DNA from: Natrinema sp. DC36
Lineage (GTDB): Archaea > Halobacteriota > Halobacteria > Halobacteriales > Natrialbaceae
Direction: 5' to 3'
Length of the DNA: 64,000 nt
Assembly (NCBI RefSeq): GCF_020405225.1
Contig: NZ_CP084472.1
Coordinates: forward strand, 3,782,001-3,846,000
Made by a program: the position numbers and the translations under genes. Positions 26,032-34,540 of the stretch are shown here, piece by piece. The notes beneath the pieces were generated by a model that saw nothing but the letters and a program-made list of their open reading frames with translations, made no database searches and was not told where the DNA came from. Position 1 is the stretch's first letter, and every line of letters starts with the position of its first letter.

Positions 26032-27296
26032 TGGTCGAACACCTCGACTTCGGGTGCGGCCTCGAGATCGCGTTTCTCGGTCTCCTCGAGCACGGTCTCC
26101 AAGTCCTTGTCGCCGCGGCCGGAGACGTTGACGACGACGATGTCGCCGAGATTCTCGTGGGCCTCCTCTAGGTATCCCAGCGCGTGACTCGACTCGAGGG
26201 CCGGAATGATCCCCTCGAGTCGCGAGAGTCGGTGGAAGCCGTTGAGCGCGTCCTCGTCGTCGACGCTCGCGGGCGTCACGCGGCTCGTCTCGACGAGATG
26301 TGACAGTTCGGGGCCGACGCCGGCGTAGTCGAGCCCCGCGCTGACGCTGTGGGATTCCATGATCTGGCCGTCGCCGCTCTGGAGGAGCTTCGTCATCGCG
26401 CCGTGGAGGACGCCGTCGGTGCCCGTCGAGAGCGTCGCGGAGTTGGGCGCGAGGCCCTCGTCCTCGTCGATCTCGAGGCTCGAGCCGCCGGCCTCGACGG
26501 CGTAGAGGTCGACCTCGTCATCGGGAACGAACGCGTGGAAGGTCCCCATCGTGTTCGAGCCGCCGCCGGCGCAGGCGACGACGCTGTCGGGCAGTCGACC
26601 CGCCTTCTCCCGAATCTGTTTCCGAGCCTCGTCGCCGATCACTGCCTGAAAGTCCCGGACCATCTGCGGGAACGGGTGGGGACCGACGACCGAGCCGATC
26701 ACGTAGTGGGTCCGCTCGACGGTGGTCGCCCAGTCGCGCATCGTCTCGTTGATCGCCTCCTTCAGGGTCCCGCTACCGGCCTCGACCGGGTTCACCTCGG
26801 CCCCGTTCATCCGCATCCGGTACACGTTGGGCCGCTGGCGATTGACGTCCGTCCGGCCCATGTAAATCTCGCAGGGCATGTCGAGGTGGGCCGCGGCCAT
26901 CGCCGTCGCGGTGCCGTGTTGGCCCGCACCGGTCTCGGCGATGATCCGTTCTTTGCCCATGTACTTGGCCAGAAGGACCTGCCCGAGTGCGTTGTTGAGT
27001 TTGTGCGCGCCGCCGTGGACGAGATCCTCCCGCTTGAGGTAGATTTCGCGGTCGTAGCGCTCGCTCAGCCGGTCCGCGCGCTGGAGCGGCGTCGGCCGGC
27101 CGCCGAAATCGCGCAGCCGCTCGCGGAACTCATCCATGAAGCCGTCCTCGTTCTCGAGGACGTAGCGCTCGTAGGCGTCCTCGAGTTCCTGGAGCGCCGG
27201 CATCAGCGCCTCGGGGACGTACTGGCCGCCGTAGTCGCCGAACGTGCCGGTGCGTCCGGGCTCGCTCTCGCCGTCGTGTTCGCGTTCCGTGCTCAT
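26028..27296 (-). CDS. trpB: Tryptophan synthase beta subunit
   Basis: 422-residue PLP enzyme joining indole and serine. Lys99 in [13 protein letters not shown] forms the PLP Schiff base, [10 protein letters not shown] near 218 binds the phosphate and [22 protein letters not shown] near 272 is a conserved loop. This is the TrpB1 type that partners TrpA, not the stand-alone TrpB2. It is the middle gene of trpCBA, 25 bp after trpC and overlapping trpA. Confidence 0.98.
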   Translation of the reverse strand: MSTEREHDGESEPGRTGTFGDYGGQYVPEALMPALQELEDAYERYVLENEDGFMDEFRERLRDFGGRPTPLQRADRLSERYDREIYLKREDLVHGGAHKLNNALGQVLLAKYMGKERIIAETGAGQHGTATAMAAAHLDMPCEIYMGRTDVNRQRPNVYRMRMNGAEVNPVEAGSGTLKEAINETMRDWATTVERTHYVIGSVVGPHPFPQMVRDFQAVIGDEARKQIREKAGRLPDSVVACAGGGSNTMGTFHAFVPDDEVDLYAVEAGGSSLEIDEDEGLAPNSATLSTGTDGVLHGAMTKLLQSGDGQIMESHSVSAGLDYAGVGPELSHLVETSRVTPASVDDEDALNGFHRLSRLEGIIPALESSHALGYLEEAHENLGDIVVVNVSGRGDKDLETVLEETEKRDLEAAPEVEVFDQ

Positions 27297-27321
27297 GTGT
27301 GGGTGTCTCCGTCGTGCTCGC

Positions 27322-28143
27322 TCATGTCTGGTCCGTCTCCGTCCTCGAGTCCGTTGACGCCGTCGCCTCCGCTGATTCCGCCCGTGTCAGTCGCCGCGTG
27401 TTCTCCGTCACGTCGCTGTCGCCCGCGCCGTGGTCCATGATCGCGCTGCCGACCAGCAGGGCGTCGGCACCGGCCGCGCGCATCCGCCGGACGTCGGCCG
27501 GCGACGACACCCCGCTCTCGGCGATCAGGGTTACGTCGTTCGGAACCTCGGGCGCGACCGACTCGAAGGTTTCGAGGTCGACCTCGAGGTTCGCGAGATC
27601 GCGATTGTTCACGCCGATAATCTCCGCCCCCGCCTCGAGTGCGGTCTCGAGTTCCGCGCGGTCGTGGACCTCAACGAGTGGTTGAAAGCCGCGCTCGCGG
27701 GCGGCGGCGACGAGCCCCTCGAGATCGTCCACGAATCTGACGATCAACAACAAGAGATCCGCTGCGACGACGTCGATTCCGTCCTCGTCGAGGACGAAGT
27801 CCTTGCGCAGGACGGGGACGTCGACGGCCGCTCGAATGCGGGTCAGCGCTTCGGACGAGCCGCCGAAGTGAGTCGGTTCCGTCAGGACGGAGATCGCCGC
27901 CGCGCCGCCCTCGACCATCGCTTCGGCCAGTTCGACGGGATCGTCGGCTCGAGTTCCCTCAGCCGTCGGACTCGTCGGTTTCACCTCCGCGATTACCGGG
28001 ATTCGCCCGTCGGCCTCGGCGTCGGCCAGCGCATCGGGCAACGAGCGTGCGTCCACGTCGACGACTCCGCCGCCGCCAGCGCGCTCCCGGGCGGCCTCGA
28101 GTATCGACTGCACCGCGGGAGCGAGCTCCGTATCGGAGTTCAT
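27322..28143 (-). CDS. trpC: Indole-3-glycerol phosphate synthase
   Basis: 273-residue TIM-barrel enzyme closing the indole ring from Cd[16 protein letters not shown] near 51 carries the catalytic lysine, [10 protein letters not shown] near 111 the second lysine, and [26 protein letters not shown] and [11 protein letters not shown] complete the site. It is the first gene of trpCBA plus ADH synthase, and its ATG lies only 3 bp from a cluster of TGTACA boxes. Anthranilate synthase genes (trpE, G, D, F) are not in this window. Confidence 0.96.
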   Translation of the reverse strand: MNSDTELAPAVQSILEAARERAGGGGVVDVDARSLPDALADAEADGRIPVIAEVKPTSPTAEGTRADDPVELAEAMVEGGAAAISVLTEPTHFGGSSEALTRIRAAVDVPVLRKDFVLDEDGIDVVAADLLLLIVRFVDDLEGLVAAARERGFQPLVEVHDRAELETALEAGAEIIGVNNRDLANLEVDLETFESVAPEVPNDVTLIAESGVSSPADVRRMRAAGADALLVGSAIMDHGAGDSDVTENTRRLTRAESAEATASTDSRTETDQT

Positions 28144-28146
28144 TAT

Positions 28147-28172
28147 TGTACATCGACGTACTCATATGTACA
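28147..28172 (-). promoter_or_regulatory. Candidate operator of the trp operon (phased GTAC boxes)
   Basis: TGTACA occurs at 28147-28152 and 28167-28172, with a third GTAC core at 28158-28161. The three cores are centred at 28149.5, 28159.5 and 28169.5, exactly one helical turn apart. They cover the interval between a TATA-like CTTATG (minus strand, about 28170-28175) and the trpC start. TGTACA is the box bound by TrpY in Methanothermobacter, so a tryptophan-responsive repressor site is a reasonable inference. The rest of the interval to 28468 shows no gene. Confidence 0.55.
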
Positions 28173-28468
28173 TAAGACTTGCGCCATCGCGATGCGTCGG
28201 TCGACGAGCAGCGACGAACGGGCTCGGATCCTGTCCTCCTTCTAGAGGAACAGCGTCCGAGGGACCCAATACACCGGCGGCGAAACGGACACGGAACACG
28301 AAAACAAAACGGAGTATCGGGAGCGTGCGAGACCGCACCGGTTCGGTCGCTCGCGGGTGTGCAGTCTCAGTCGGAGAAGAGACCTCGTACGGCCCGCCAT
28401 CGAACCGGCCGCGGGCGCTTACCGCACCTCGTCGCACCGTTTGCGCCGCCGTTCTCGCCGACGTAGCG

Positions 28469-28888
28469 CTACCCGAGTTGGTAGGGTTCGTCTTCATCCT
28501 CGTCGTCTAACTCGTCGAGTAGCAGCACTTCCTCTTCCTCGTCCTCGAGGCGGTCCTGCAGGTCGTTGACGTACCCCTTGTACTCGTCGAGTTGCTCCCG
28601 GAGGTGCTCGGCCTCGAGTTCCAGTCGCTCGTGTTCGCGGATGAAGCGCTTCGGGACTTCGACGGTCGGCGGGAACGAGACGTCCTCCTCGTCGCCCGCT
28701 GCGGCGGTCCGAGCCTGTAGCTCGGTTTCGGGAACGACCTCGACCTGACCGTCGTGTTCGACGAGCTGGTCGACGTAATCCCGGAAGACGGCGGACAGCG
28801 AGATATCGCGCTCCTCGGCGATCGCCTGGAGCGCCTCGAACGCGTCCTCGTTGACCCGAAACGAGATGGTCTTGTTCTTGTTCCCCAT
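28469..28888 (-). CDS. Ribbon-helix-helix protein with coiled-coil acidic tail
   Basis: 139 residues. Residues 5-45 match the RHH fold: the strand KTISFRVNEDAFEAL and helices ALQAIAEERDISLSAVFRDYVDQLV. Residues 75-120 form a predicted coiled coil (FIREHERLELEAEHLREQLDEY) and the C-terminus is nearly all Asp/Glu. It probably binds DNA as a dimer, with the coiled coil and acidic tail mediating oligomer or partner contacts. No toxin gene is adjacent. Confidence 0.8.
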   Translation of the reverse strand: MGNKNKTISFRVNEDAFEALQAIAEERDISLSAVFRDYVDQLVEHDGQVEVVPETELQARTAAAGDEEDVSFPPTVEVPKRFIREHERLELEAEHLREQLDEYKGYVNDLQDRLEDEEEEVLLLDELDDEDEDEPYQLG

Positions 28889-29008
28889 GATACCCCTAGT
28901 CGTCCGTCACGACACTTAACCATTTGTCAGACGAGGGGATCGGTTCCGCTCGCTCGAACCGCCGGCTGACCCGGCAGGCTATTCACCTCGAGCGCGTACG
29001 GACGCCCC

Positions 29009-29980
29009 ATGCTGTCCGACACGCCGGGACTCCACCACGTGACCGGGATCGTCGGGGACGCCCAGACGGCGATCGACTTCTACAGCGGCGTGCTCGGCCT
29101 CCGGCTCGTCACGCAGACCGTGAACTTCGAGGACATCCTCCAGCACCACCTCTACTTCGGCGACGCGAACGGGATGCCGGGAACGGTGCTGACGCACTTC
29201 CCGGATCCCCACGGCGATCCCGGTCGGCCCGGGACCCCCCAGATCGAATCGGTCTCGTTCGGGATCCCGGCCGACTCTCTCGAGTACTGGAAAACGAGAC
29301 TCGAGGACCGCGACATCGCGGTGGAGGGGCCGCTCGACCGATTCGACGACCGGGTCCTGCGATTCGAAGACCCCGCGGGAACGCGACTCGAACTCGTGGC
29401 CGGGCCGCAGCTATCGAGCGATGTCGAGCCCTGGACTGCGGGGCCGGTACCGGTCGAACACGCGATCCGCGGCCTCCACGGCGTCGCGACGCTGTCGGTC
29501 AACCCGTACGCGACCGCGGGCACGCTCGAGACGCTGGGGTTCGAGCACGACGCGGAAGCCGGCGATCGGATTCGGTATCGAGCCTCCGGATCGCGAGCCA
29601 CCGTCGTGGACGTGCTCGACCGGGACGCGCCCTTCGGCCGCGAAGGGCAGGGGACGCTCCACCACGTCGCGGTCCGCGTCGAGTCCGAAGCCGACCTCCA
29701 CGAGTGGCGGGAGCTCTTCGACGACCGCGGCTACGACGTTTCTCGCGTCAAGGATCGCCACGTCTTCCACTCGCTGTACGTCCGCGAACCGGGCGGGATC
29801 CTCTTCGAACTGGCGACCGAGACGGACGGCGTCGCGGCGAGCGAAGGCAGTGAAGAACCCGGGGAATCGCTGTACTTGCCCGAGTGGTTCGAGGCGGACC
29901 GCGACCTGATCGAGAGCCAACTGCCGGAACTGACGGTTCCGACGGACCGAGCGCCGACCGGACGGGGTGAGAACCGATGA
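29009..29980 (+). CDS. VOC family ring-cleaving dioxygenase-like protein (MhqO type)
   Basis: 323-residue protein of two vicinal-oxygen-chelate modules. HHVTGIVGDAQTAIDFYSGVLGLRL (from residue 9) opens module one, LHHVAVRVESEADLHEW near 215 opens the second, and EPGGILFELATE near 261 provides the C-terminal metal glutamate. This layout matches Bacillus MhqO and hydroquinone dioxygenases. Its stop overlaps the start of an esterase gene by four bases, as in mhqOD operons, suggesting quinone or hydroquinone detoxification. Confidence 0.88.
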   Translation: MLSDTPGLHHVTGIVGDAQTAIDFYSGVLGLRLVTQTVNFEDILQHHLYFGDANGMPGTVLTHFPDPHGDPGRPGTPQIESVSFGIPADSLEYWKTRLEDRDIAVEGPLDRFDDRVLRFEDPAGTRLELVAGPQLSSDVEPWTAGPVPVEHAIRGLHGVATLSVNPYATAGTLETLGFEHDAEAGDRIRYRASGSRATVVDVLDRDAPFGREGQGTLHHVAVRVESEADLHEWRELFDDRGYDVSRVKDRHVFHSLYVREPGGILFELATETDGVAASEGSEEPGESLYLPEWFEADRDLIESQLPELTVPTDRAPTGRGENR

Positions 29981-30654
29981 CGAGGGCGGAGTCGGGCCGG
30001 CCGATGGACGCCGTCTCGGGGCCCCACGCCGGCCAGCCGCTGCTCACCGCCGGTGCGCCCGCGCTGGCCGCGGACGCGGCGCTCGTGCTCTGTCACGGCC
30101 GCGGCGCGACCGCTCAAGGCGTCGTCAACCTCGTGGAACCGGTCCACCGACACGGCGTCGCAATCCTCGCGCCGCAGGCCGAGCGGAGCCGCTGGTATCC
30201 GCGGCCGTCGACGGCCCCCCGAGCCGACAACGAACCGTGGCTCTCCTCGAGCGTCGAGTGCGTGGCGGCCGCACTCGAGAGCGCGCGAGCGATCGACGTG
30301 CCGCCCGAGCGGACCGTCATCGCCGGCTTCTCGCAGGGTGCGTGCGTCGCCGCGGCGTTCGTCCGCCGAAACCCGGCCCGCTACGGCGGCCTCGCCGTCC
30401 TCTCGGGTTCGCTCCCCGGCACGGTCGAGGAGATCGCTTCGAGCGCCATCGACGGCTCGCTCGAGAAAACGCCGATCCTCGTCGGCTACGGCGAAGACGA
30501 CCCGCACATGGCTCCAGAGCGCGTTACCGAGACGGTCCGGCTGTTCGAGCGGGCGGACGCCGCGGTCGACGAGCGATGCTATCCCGAGACGGGCCACGAA
30601 GTCACCGACGACGAGTTCGCGGCAATCGGTGCGATGCTCGAGGAAATCCTCTAG
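29977..30654 (+). CDS. Carboxylesterase / phospholipase family alpha/beta hydrolase (MhqD type)
   Basis: 225 residues. The alpha/beta hydrolase elements are LCHGRGATAQGVVNL near 37 (oxyanion HG), the nucleophile elbow GFSQGACVA near 113 and the catalytic histidine in ETGHEVTDDE near 205; the acid is likely Asp in YGEDDPHM near 175. It belongs to the phospholipase/carboxylesterase family that includes MhqD. Translation is coupled to the upstream VOC dioxygenase (ATGA overlap), so it may hydrolyse the ring-cleavage or quinone-adduct product. Confidence 0.9.
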   Translation: MTRAESGRPMDAVSGPHAGQPLLTAGAPALAADAALVLCHGRGATAQGVVNLVEPVHRHGVAILAPQAERSRWYPRPSTAPRADNEPWLSSSVECVAAALESARAIDVPPERTVIAGFSQGACVAAAFVRRNPARYGGLAVLSGSLPGTVEEIASSAIDGSLEKTPILVGYGEDDPHMAPERVTETVRLFERADAAVDERCYPETGHEVTDDEFAAIGAMLEEIL

Positions 30655-30714
30655 CTCACCGTGGCAGCTGCTATCGGCGTAAAAACAAAGAATTGAGCTG
30701 GCCGCGCTCAGTGC

Positions 30715-31365
30715 TTAGACCGTCGCTTCCGGGTCGTCAGCGTCCGCTTCATCGACGGTCTCGAGGCTCTCGAGCGCCTGGATCACGTCGTTACGGTAGT
30801 TGACGACGGGAGAGTCGTATCGCTCGCGGGCCATCTCGGCGTACTCGTTCGTCGGTGCGGTCGAGCCGCTTTCCGGCGCTTCCTGCTCGGCCTCCCACTC
30901 CTCGAACGCCTCGATGCGATCGAGCGTGAGTTCGGCGGCTTCGACGACCCAGCGGTCGCGGGTCGCGTCGTCGACGATCGAGATGGACTCGGGCCGCAGG
31001 GAGACGTTGACGGTGCCGTCGTCGGTCTCGTAGGTGCGGGGTTTGCCGACGATGGAGACGTAGGCCGGCGGCTCCGTGTCCCGGAGGACCGAGGCGGCCT
31101 CGGGCTGGTACTGCCCGGCGTAGACGAAGAACGTCCCGGTCGGATCGACGACCCGGCCGCGCCAGTACTCGCTCTCGTCGCCGACGTCCTCGGTCTCGGT
31201 GAGGGTGCCGACGACGAACACGCGGTTCGCGCGGTCGCCCGTCGGGAGCAGCGCGTAGTTGGGCGCGCGCTCGTCGTCGCTCTCTTTGAAGGTGTACGTC
31301 GAGTCGTTGAATTCGGAGGCGAAGACGCGGCGGGCGACTTCGCGGGTGAGTTCTGACTGGCTCAT
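30715..31365 (-). CDS. rpap3: RPA-associated protein
   Basis: 216-residue single OB-fold protein of the COG3390 family that accompanies haloarchaeal RPA. The core runs through NRVFVVGTLTETEDVGDESEYWRGRVVD-type sequence near 47-74, GTFFVYAGQYQPEA near 77 and YVSIVGKPRTYETDDGTVNVSLRPESI near 102. It starts one base after the rpa3 stop codon, so the two form an operon. In Haloferax the equivalent pair acts in ssDNA binding, repair and replication; partner identity here rests on synteny. Confidence 0.9.
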   Translation of the reverse strand: MSQSELTREVARRVFASEFNDSTYTFKESDDERAPNYALLPTGDRANRVFVVGTLTETEDVGDESEYWRGRVVDPTGTFFVYAGQYQPEAASVLRDTEPPAYVSIVGKPRTYETDDGTVNVSLRPESISIVDDATRDRWVVEAAELTLDRIEAFEEWEAEQEAPESGSTAPTNEYAEMARERYDSPVVNYRNDVIQALESLETVDEADADDPEATV

Positions 31366-31366
31366 A

Positions 31367-32299
31367 TCACATCGACCTCGCTTTGATCAGCAGTTCCTCT
31401 GCATCCACCGGCCCGTCGAGTTCCTCGACGTCGTCGGCCAGGACGTAGCGGCCGAACGTCGGCCCCTCGATGCGGTAGTAGGTGCCGACGATATCGTCCC
31501 TGATCTCGTCGGCGACGACGGTCGTGTCGAGCGCGTCCATCGCCATGTCCTTTGCCTCCTCGAGGCTCAGCCCCGTCAGGTCCTCGGTGGCGTCCTTGTC
31601 GAAGATGACCTCGTGAGCGTCGATGCCGTCGTCGACGACGGCCTTGATGCGGAGGTCGAACTCGCCTTCGCCCTCGCCGTGTTCGTTACAGCGGCCGTTC
31701 TGGAGGACGCGCGTGCAGTCCTCCTCCGGGCAGCGCTTGATGAGGCCGCTGCCGCTTTGCATGTCGACCAGTGCGCCTTCGATTTCGCTGGTGTCGTTGC
31801 CGACCTCGAGGTCGTCGTCGAGCTCCTCGATCACCGTCGTCGAGTTGAGTTTGACCGAGTACCGGCCCTGGTACTCGTCGGTGACGACGTTGCGAAGTTC
31901 GTAGACGCCGCCCTCCTCAAGCGCGGGGAGGTCGGACTTGGCCCACTTGGTGAACTTGATCGTCCCCGTCGGGTCGCCGAGCAGGCCGACCTGCGCGACC
32001 GAGTCGCTGCGGGGATCCCAGAGTTCGATGACCTTGGCCGTCAGGTCGATCCATTCCTCGGGTTCGTCGACGTCCTCGACGTTGGCTTTCTCGCTGTCGC
32101 CACTCGAGATGTCCTCGCGCTCGAGGCCGGCCTCCTCGAGGTAGTGGTTGGTGACGCTCCGGCGCGCCTCGTCGATCGGGACTTTGTATTCGTCGACGAG
32201 CGTGGTCAGGCGCTCTTCGACGTCCTCGACGCTCACGTCGTCGAGGTGGTCCGAAAACTGCTCGTGTATGTCGTCCGCGTGTTGTCGTACGTCGCTCAT
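31367..32299 (-). CDS. rpa3: Replication factor A (ssDNA-binding protein RPA with zinc finger)
   Basis: 310-residue RPA. An N-terminal helical region (residues 1-65) precedes an OB-fold (EWIDLTAKVIELWDPRSDSVAQVG..., about 72-165) and a zinc finger CPEEDC...GRCNEHG near 196-214 (C-x4-C-x8-C-x2-H), followed by a second OB-like C-terminal region. It coats ssDNA in replication and repair. ATG 32299 is chosen because the conserved MSDVRQHADDI start is preceded by a TATA box about 60 bp upstream. First gene of the rpa3-rpap3 operon. Confidence 0.94.
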   Translation of the reverse strand: MSDVRQHADDIHEQFSDHLDDVSVEDVEERLTTLVDEYKVPIDEARRSVTNHYLEEAGLEREDISSGDSEKANVEDVDEPEEWIDLTAKVIELWDPRSDSVAQVGLLGDPTGTIKFTKWAKSDLPALEEGGVYELRNVVTDEYQGRYSVKLNSTTVIEELDDDLEVGNDTSEIEGALVDMQSGSGLIKRCPEEDCTRVLQNGRCNEHGEGEGEFDLRIKAVVDDGIDAHEVIFDKDATEDLTGLSLEEAKDMAMDALDTTVVADEIRDDIVGTYYRIEGPTFGRYVLADDVEELDGPVDAEELLIKARSM

Positions 32300-32357
32300 T
32301 GTTTCTCGCCTCCTCTTTGGTTTCACTGGGAGGCATACGTCCGTTCGCGCCCGATAG

Positions 32358-32366
32358 TATTTAAAG
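32358..32366 (-). promoter_or_regulatory. TATA box of the rpa3-rpap3 operon
   Basis: On the minus strand CTTTAAATA lies 59-67 bp before the rpa3 ATG. It would give a leader of roughly 30-35 nt, so this mRNA is probably not leaderless. Confidence 0.5.
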
Positions 32367-32559
32367 TACCGCCACCGGAGCGGAAGTGAACGTCGGCGAA
32401 AGAAACCGCAAGCGGGCGTCGACGGAGCACCGTCGGTCTGGCGATCAGGTGTGGATCGGTCCAATTGGTACTGTTGTCAGGGTGTCATAGAACTCGTCGT
32501 ACACCACCACTCCTTTGCATGCCGTGAAATTTTCCGTCTCTATACCCGCAGTATCATCT

Positions 32560-32730
32560 ATGTCTGGATTGATTCAGCGAACGGCACGGGCGATCGATGA
32601 TATGTGGCAGTCGATATGGCACGGGTCGAGTCGCGCCGAGAAAGTCGTGATCGCCATCGTGCTTCTGGTCACCGGATTGGCCATCCCAGTGATCCCGATC
32701 GTCTGGATCGCCCGGATTATTGCCAACTAA
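32560..32730 (+). CDS. Small single-pass membrane protein
   Basis: 56 residues. An amphipathic N-terminus (MSGLIQRTARAIDDMWQSIW) leads to one strongly hydrophobic helix (about 30-53, VVIAIVLLVTGLAIPVIPIV). ATG 32560 is preferred over an upstream in-frame TTG at 32515. Function unknown. Single-helix microproteins of this type are common in haloarchaea and often escape annotation. Confidence 0.65.
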   Translation: MSGLIQRTARAIDDMWQSIWHGSSRAEKVVIAIVLLVTGLAIPVIPIVWIARIIAN

Positions 32731-32998
32731 TCGATGGAGCAACGGGGCGAGAGACGCGCTGTGTATCCCGCACGACTCGACGAACCTGCCTAGTATCTGC
32801 CAGAATTTTCCGTGTTCGACTGGCAGGTTATGCTGCCGTAATTTTCGGAGTGAATATATTGGGTATCTCTCACACGCGGTTCTGTATCTCCCATACCCTC
32901 ATTCGCTACGTGCAGATGAGATCGTGACCGCGAACTTATCAAGTAGAGTGGCGTATAGTTCATTATCTTTCGTGACGTATAATCTGTGATCAGCGCTG

Positions 32999-33172
32999 AT
33001 GCAAGTACAAGAAACTCGAGAAGTCGCGTGTCCACGATGCGGAGAGAACAGTCGCGTCCCAGTCCCAGAACGAGACGTCGAACTGAAAATCAGCCCGTAC
33101 GTCGCCGCGTTCGGTGATCACACGGAGCTCGAGTGTTCGAATGAGCACACCTTCTGGGTCTACTACTGCTAA
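32999..33172 (+). CDS. Zinc-ribbon microprotein
   Basis: 57-residue ORF beginning ATGCAAGTACAAGAAACTCG. It contains CPRCG (11-15) and, near the C-terminus, CSNEHTFWVYYC with Cys46, His50 and Cys57, giving a plausible CxxC...C/H zinc site. The middle is hydrophilic (VPERDVELKI). Composition is coding-like and the frame ends right after the last cysteine. It resembles the numerous small haloarchaeal zinc-finger proteins; the function is not known. Confidence 0.65.
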   Translation: MQVQETREVACPRCGENSRVPVPERDVELKISPYVAAFGDHTELECSNEHTFWVYYC

Positions 33173-33222
33173 TCGTACGCTTTCTTTCCCGGCCGCGCAG
33201 TTCTCTGACACACCCACTCTTG

Positions 33223-34113
33223 CTACTGCTCGCCGACCGCGAGCGCGGCCTCGAGCGCGCCACTGATCGCTTCGGTGCCCGCGTCGTCGACGGCGACCAG
33301 CGGCGGGCGGACTTCGTCGGTGGGGATAATGCCGCGTTCGGTCAGCGCCGTCTTCGTCGCCGGGGCGAAACCGTGGGTCGTACACGCCTCGAATAGCGGC
33401 GAGATCGCGTCGCGCTGGAGTTCGCGGCCGCGGTCGTCCTCGGCTCGTTCGAACGCCGCTCGTATGACTTCGGGGACGACGTTCGACAGCGCGTTGATCC
33501 CGCCGTCGGCCCCCATCCGCAGGGCGGGGACCAACAGCGCGTCGTACCCCTGCAGACACAGGAACTCGTCGGGCGTCTTCGCGAGCACCGACAGGAAATA
33601 CTCGAGGTCGCCGCTCGAGTCCTTGATCCCGATCGCTCGCTCGTGGGCCGCGACGGCGGCGACGGTTTCGGGCTCGATGCGTTGACCGGTACACTGGGGA
33701 ATGTTGTACAGCAAGACGGGGAGCGCCGCGTCCTCGAGGACGGCCTCGAAGAACCGCCGATTGCCCGCGGGGGCGTTCGCGGTGGTGAAGTACGGCGCGA
33801 CGATCGCGGCGGCGTCGGCTCCCGCGTCGGCGGCGCGGTCGATGGCCGCGACCGTGTCGTCGACGCTCGTCACCGCGGCACCCGCGACGACGGGGACGTC
33901 GGCGCGCTCGACGGTCGCCTCGACGACGCGACGCTGCTCGCCGGCCGTCAAACTCGGAAATTCGCCGGTCGTTCCGCAGGGGAAGACGGCGTCGATGCCG
34001 CCCGACTGCAGGTGCTCGAGCAGGTCTGCGAGCGCCGCCTCGTCGATCGATCCGTCGTCGAACGGGGTCACCATCGGACAGGTGATCCCCCGGAGTGCGT
34101 CGCGGATATCCAT
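33223..34113 (-). CDS. Dihydrodipicolinate synthase family (DapA/NAL/KDG aldolase) protein
   Basis: 296-residue class I pyruvate aldolase-type TIM barrel. CGTTGEFPSL near 46 is the phosphate/carboxylate loop, LLYNIPQCTG near 134 carries the catalytic tyrosine and GIKDSSGD near 162 the Schiff-base lysine. It could be lysine-pathway DapA, a KDG aldolase or an N-acetylneuraminate lyase homologue. No lysine genes are adjacent, so a sugar-acid aldolase role is as likely. It is divergent from DUF7091-like and guanylyltransferase genes. Confidence 0.88.
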   Translation of the reverse strand: MDIRDALRGITCPMVTPFDDGSIDEAALADLLEHLQSGGIDAVFPCGTTGEFPSLTAGEQRRVVEATVERADVPVVAGAAVTSVDDTVAAIDRAADAGADAAAIVAPYFTTANAPAGNRRFFEAVLEDAALPVLLYNIPQCTGQRIEPETVAAVAAHERAIGIKDSSGDLEYFLSVLAKTPDEFLCLQGYDALLVPALRMGADGGINALSNVVPEVIRAAFERAEDDRGRELQRDAISPLFEACTTHGFAPATKTALTERGIIPTDEVRPPLVAVDDAGTEAISGALEAALAVGEQ

Positions 34114-34227
34114 GTCCGTACTCGACGGGAGAGTCGGGCAAAATCGTTGTCATCGAATCCGCGCGGCCGACTCCGACGGCTGCCGTCGCCGACGGGCCTA
34201 TGTGCCCGCCGGTCGAACGGGTGTCCA

Positions 34228-34539
34228 ATGGCGGATCGGCGTCGGCTCGAGCGGATCCTGCGCTCGACGCTGCAGGGCGCGGGCGAACAGTTCGAGGAGC
34301 TTCGCAGATCGACCGACGGCCAACTCGAGGAGGCCCGCGAGGCCTACGAGGTGGCGAAAAACGCCCGCGAGTTGCCGTCGGACGATGCGGGGCGAGCGAA
34401 AATCGTCTGTCGGCGCTACGCCGAACAGCGGGCGGCGAAGCTCGACGACGAGTACCGGCCGGCCTGTTACGAAGCGGACCACCCCGACTGCGAGGGGTGT
34501 GCGGAAGACGTCCGAAAAGGGCGAATCGAGACCTGGTAA
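34228..34539 (+). CDS. Small haloarchaeal protein (DUF7091-like)
   Basis: 103 residues, mostly helical and charged (ERILRSTLQGAGEQFEELRRSTDGQLEEA), ending with CRRYAEQRAAKLDDEYRPACYEA-type sequence and CEGCAEDV. Four cysteines in the second half could bind a metal. Function unknown. It ends one base before the guanylyltransferase start, so the two are likely co-transcribed. Family assignment is from memory of haloarchaeal annotation and is tentative. Confidence 0.75.
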   Translation: MADRRRLERILRSTLQGAGEQFEELRRSTDGQLEEAREAYEVAKNARELPSDDAGRAKIVCRRYAEQRAAKLDDEYRPACYEADHPDCEGCAEDVRKGRIETW

Positions 34540-34540
34540 T

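Noticed and set aside
32743-32998. Possible gene between the two microproteins
   Set aside because: AT-rich with short frames (89 codons plus, 81 codons minus) of unlikely composition; no start-site or family support.
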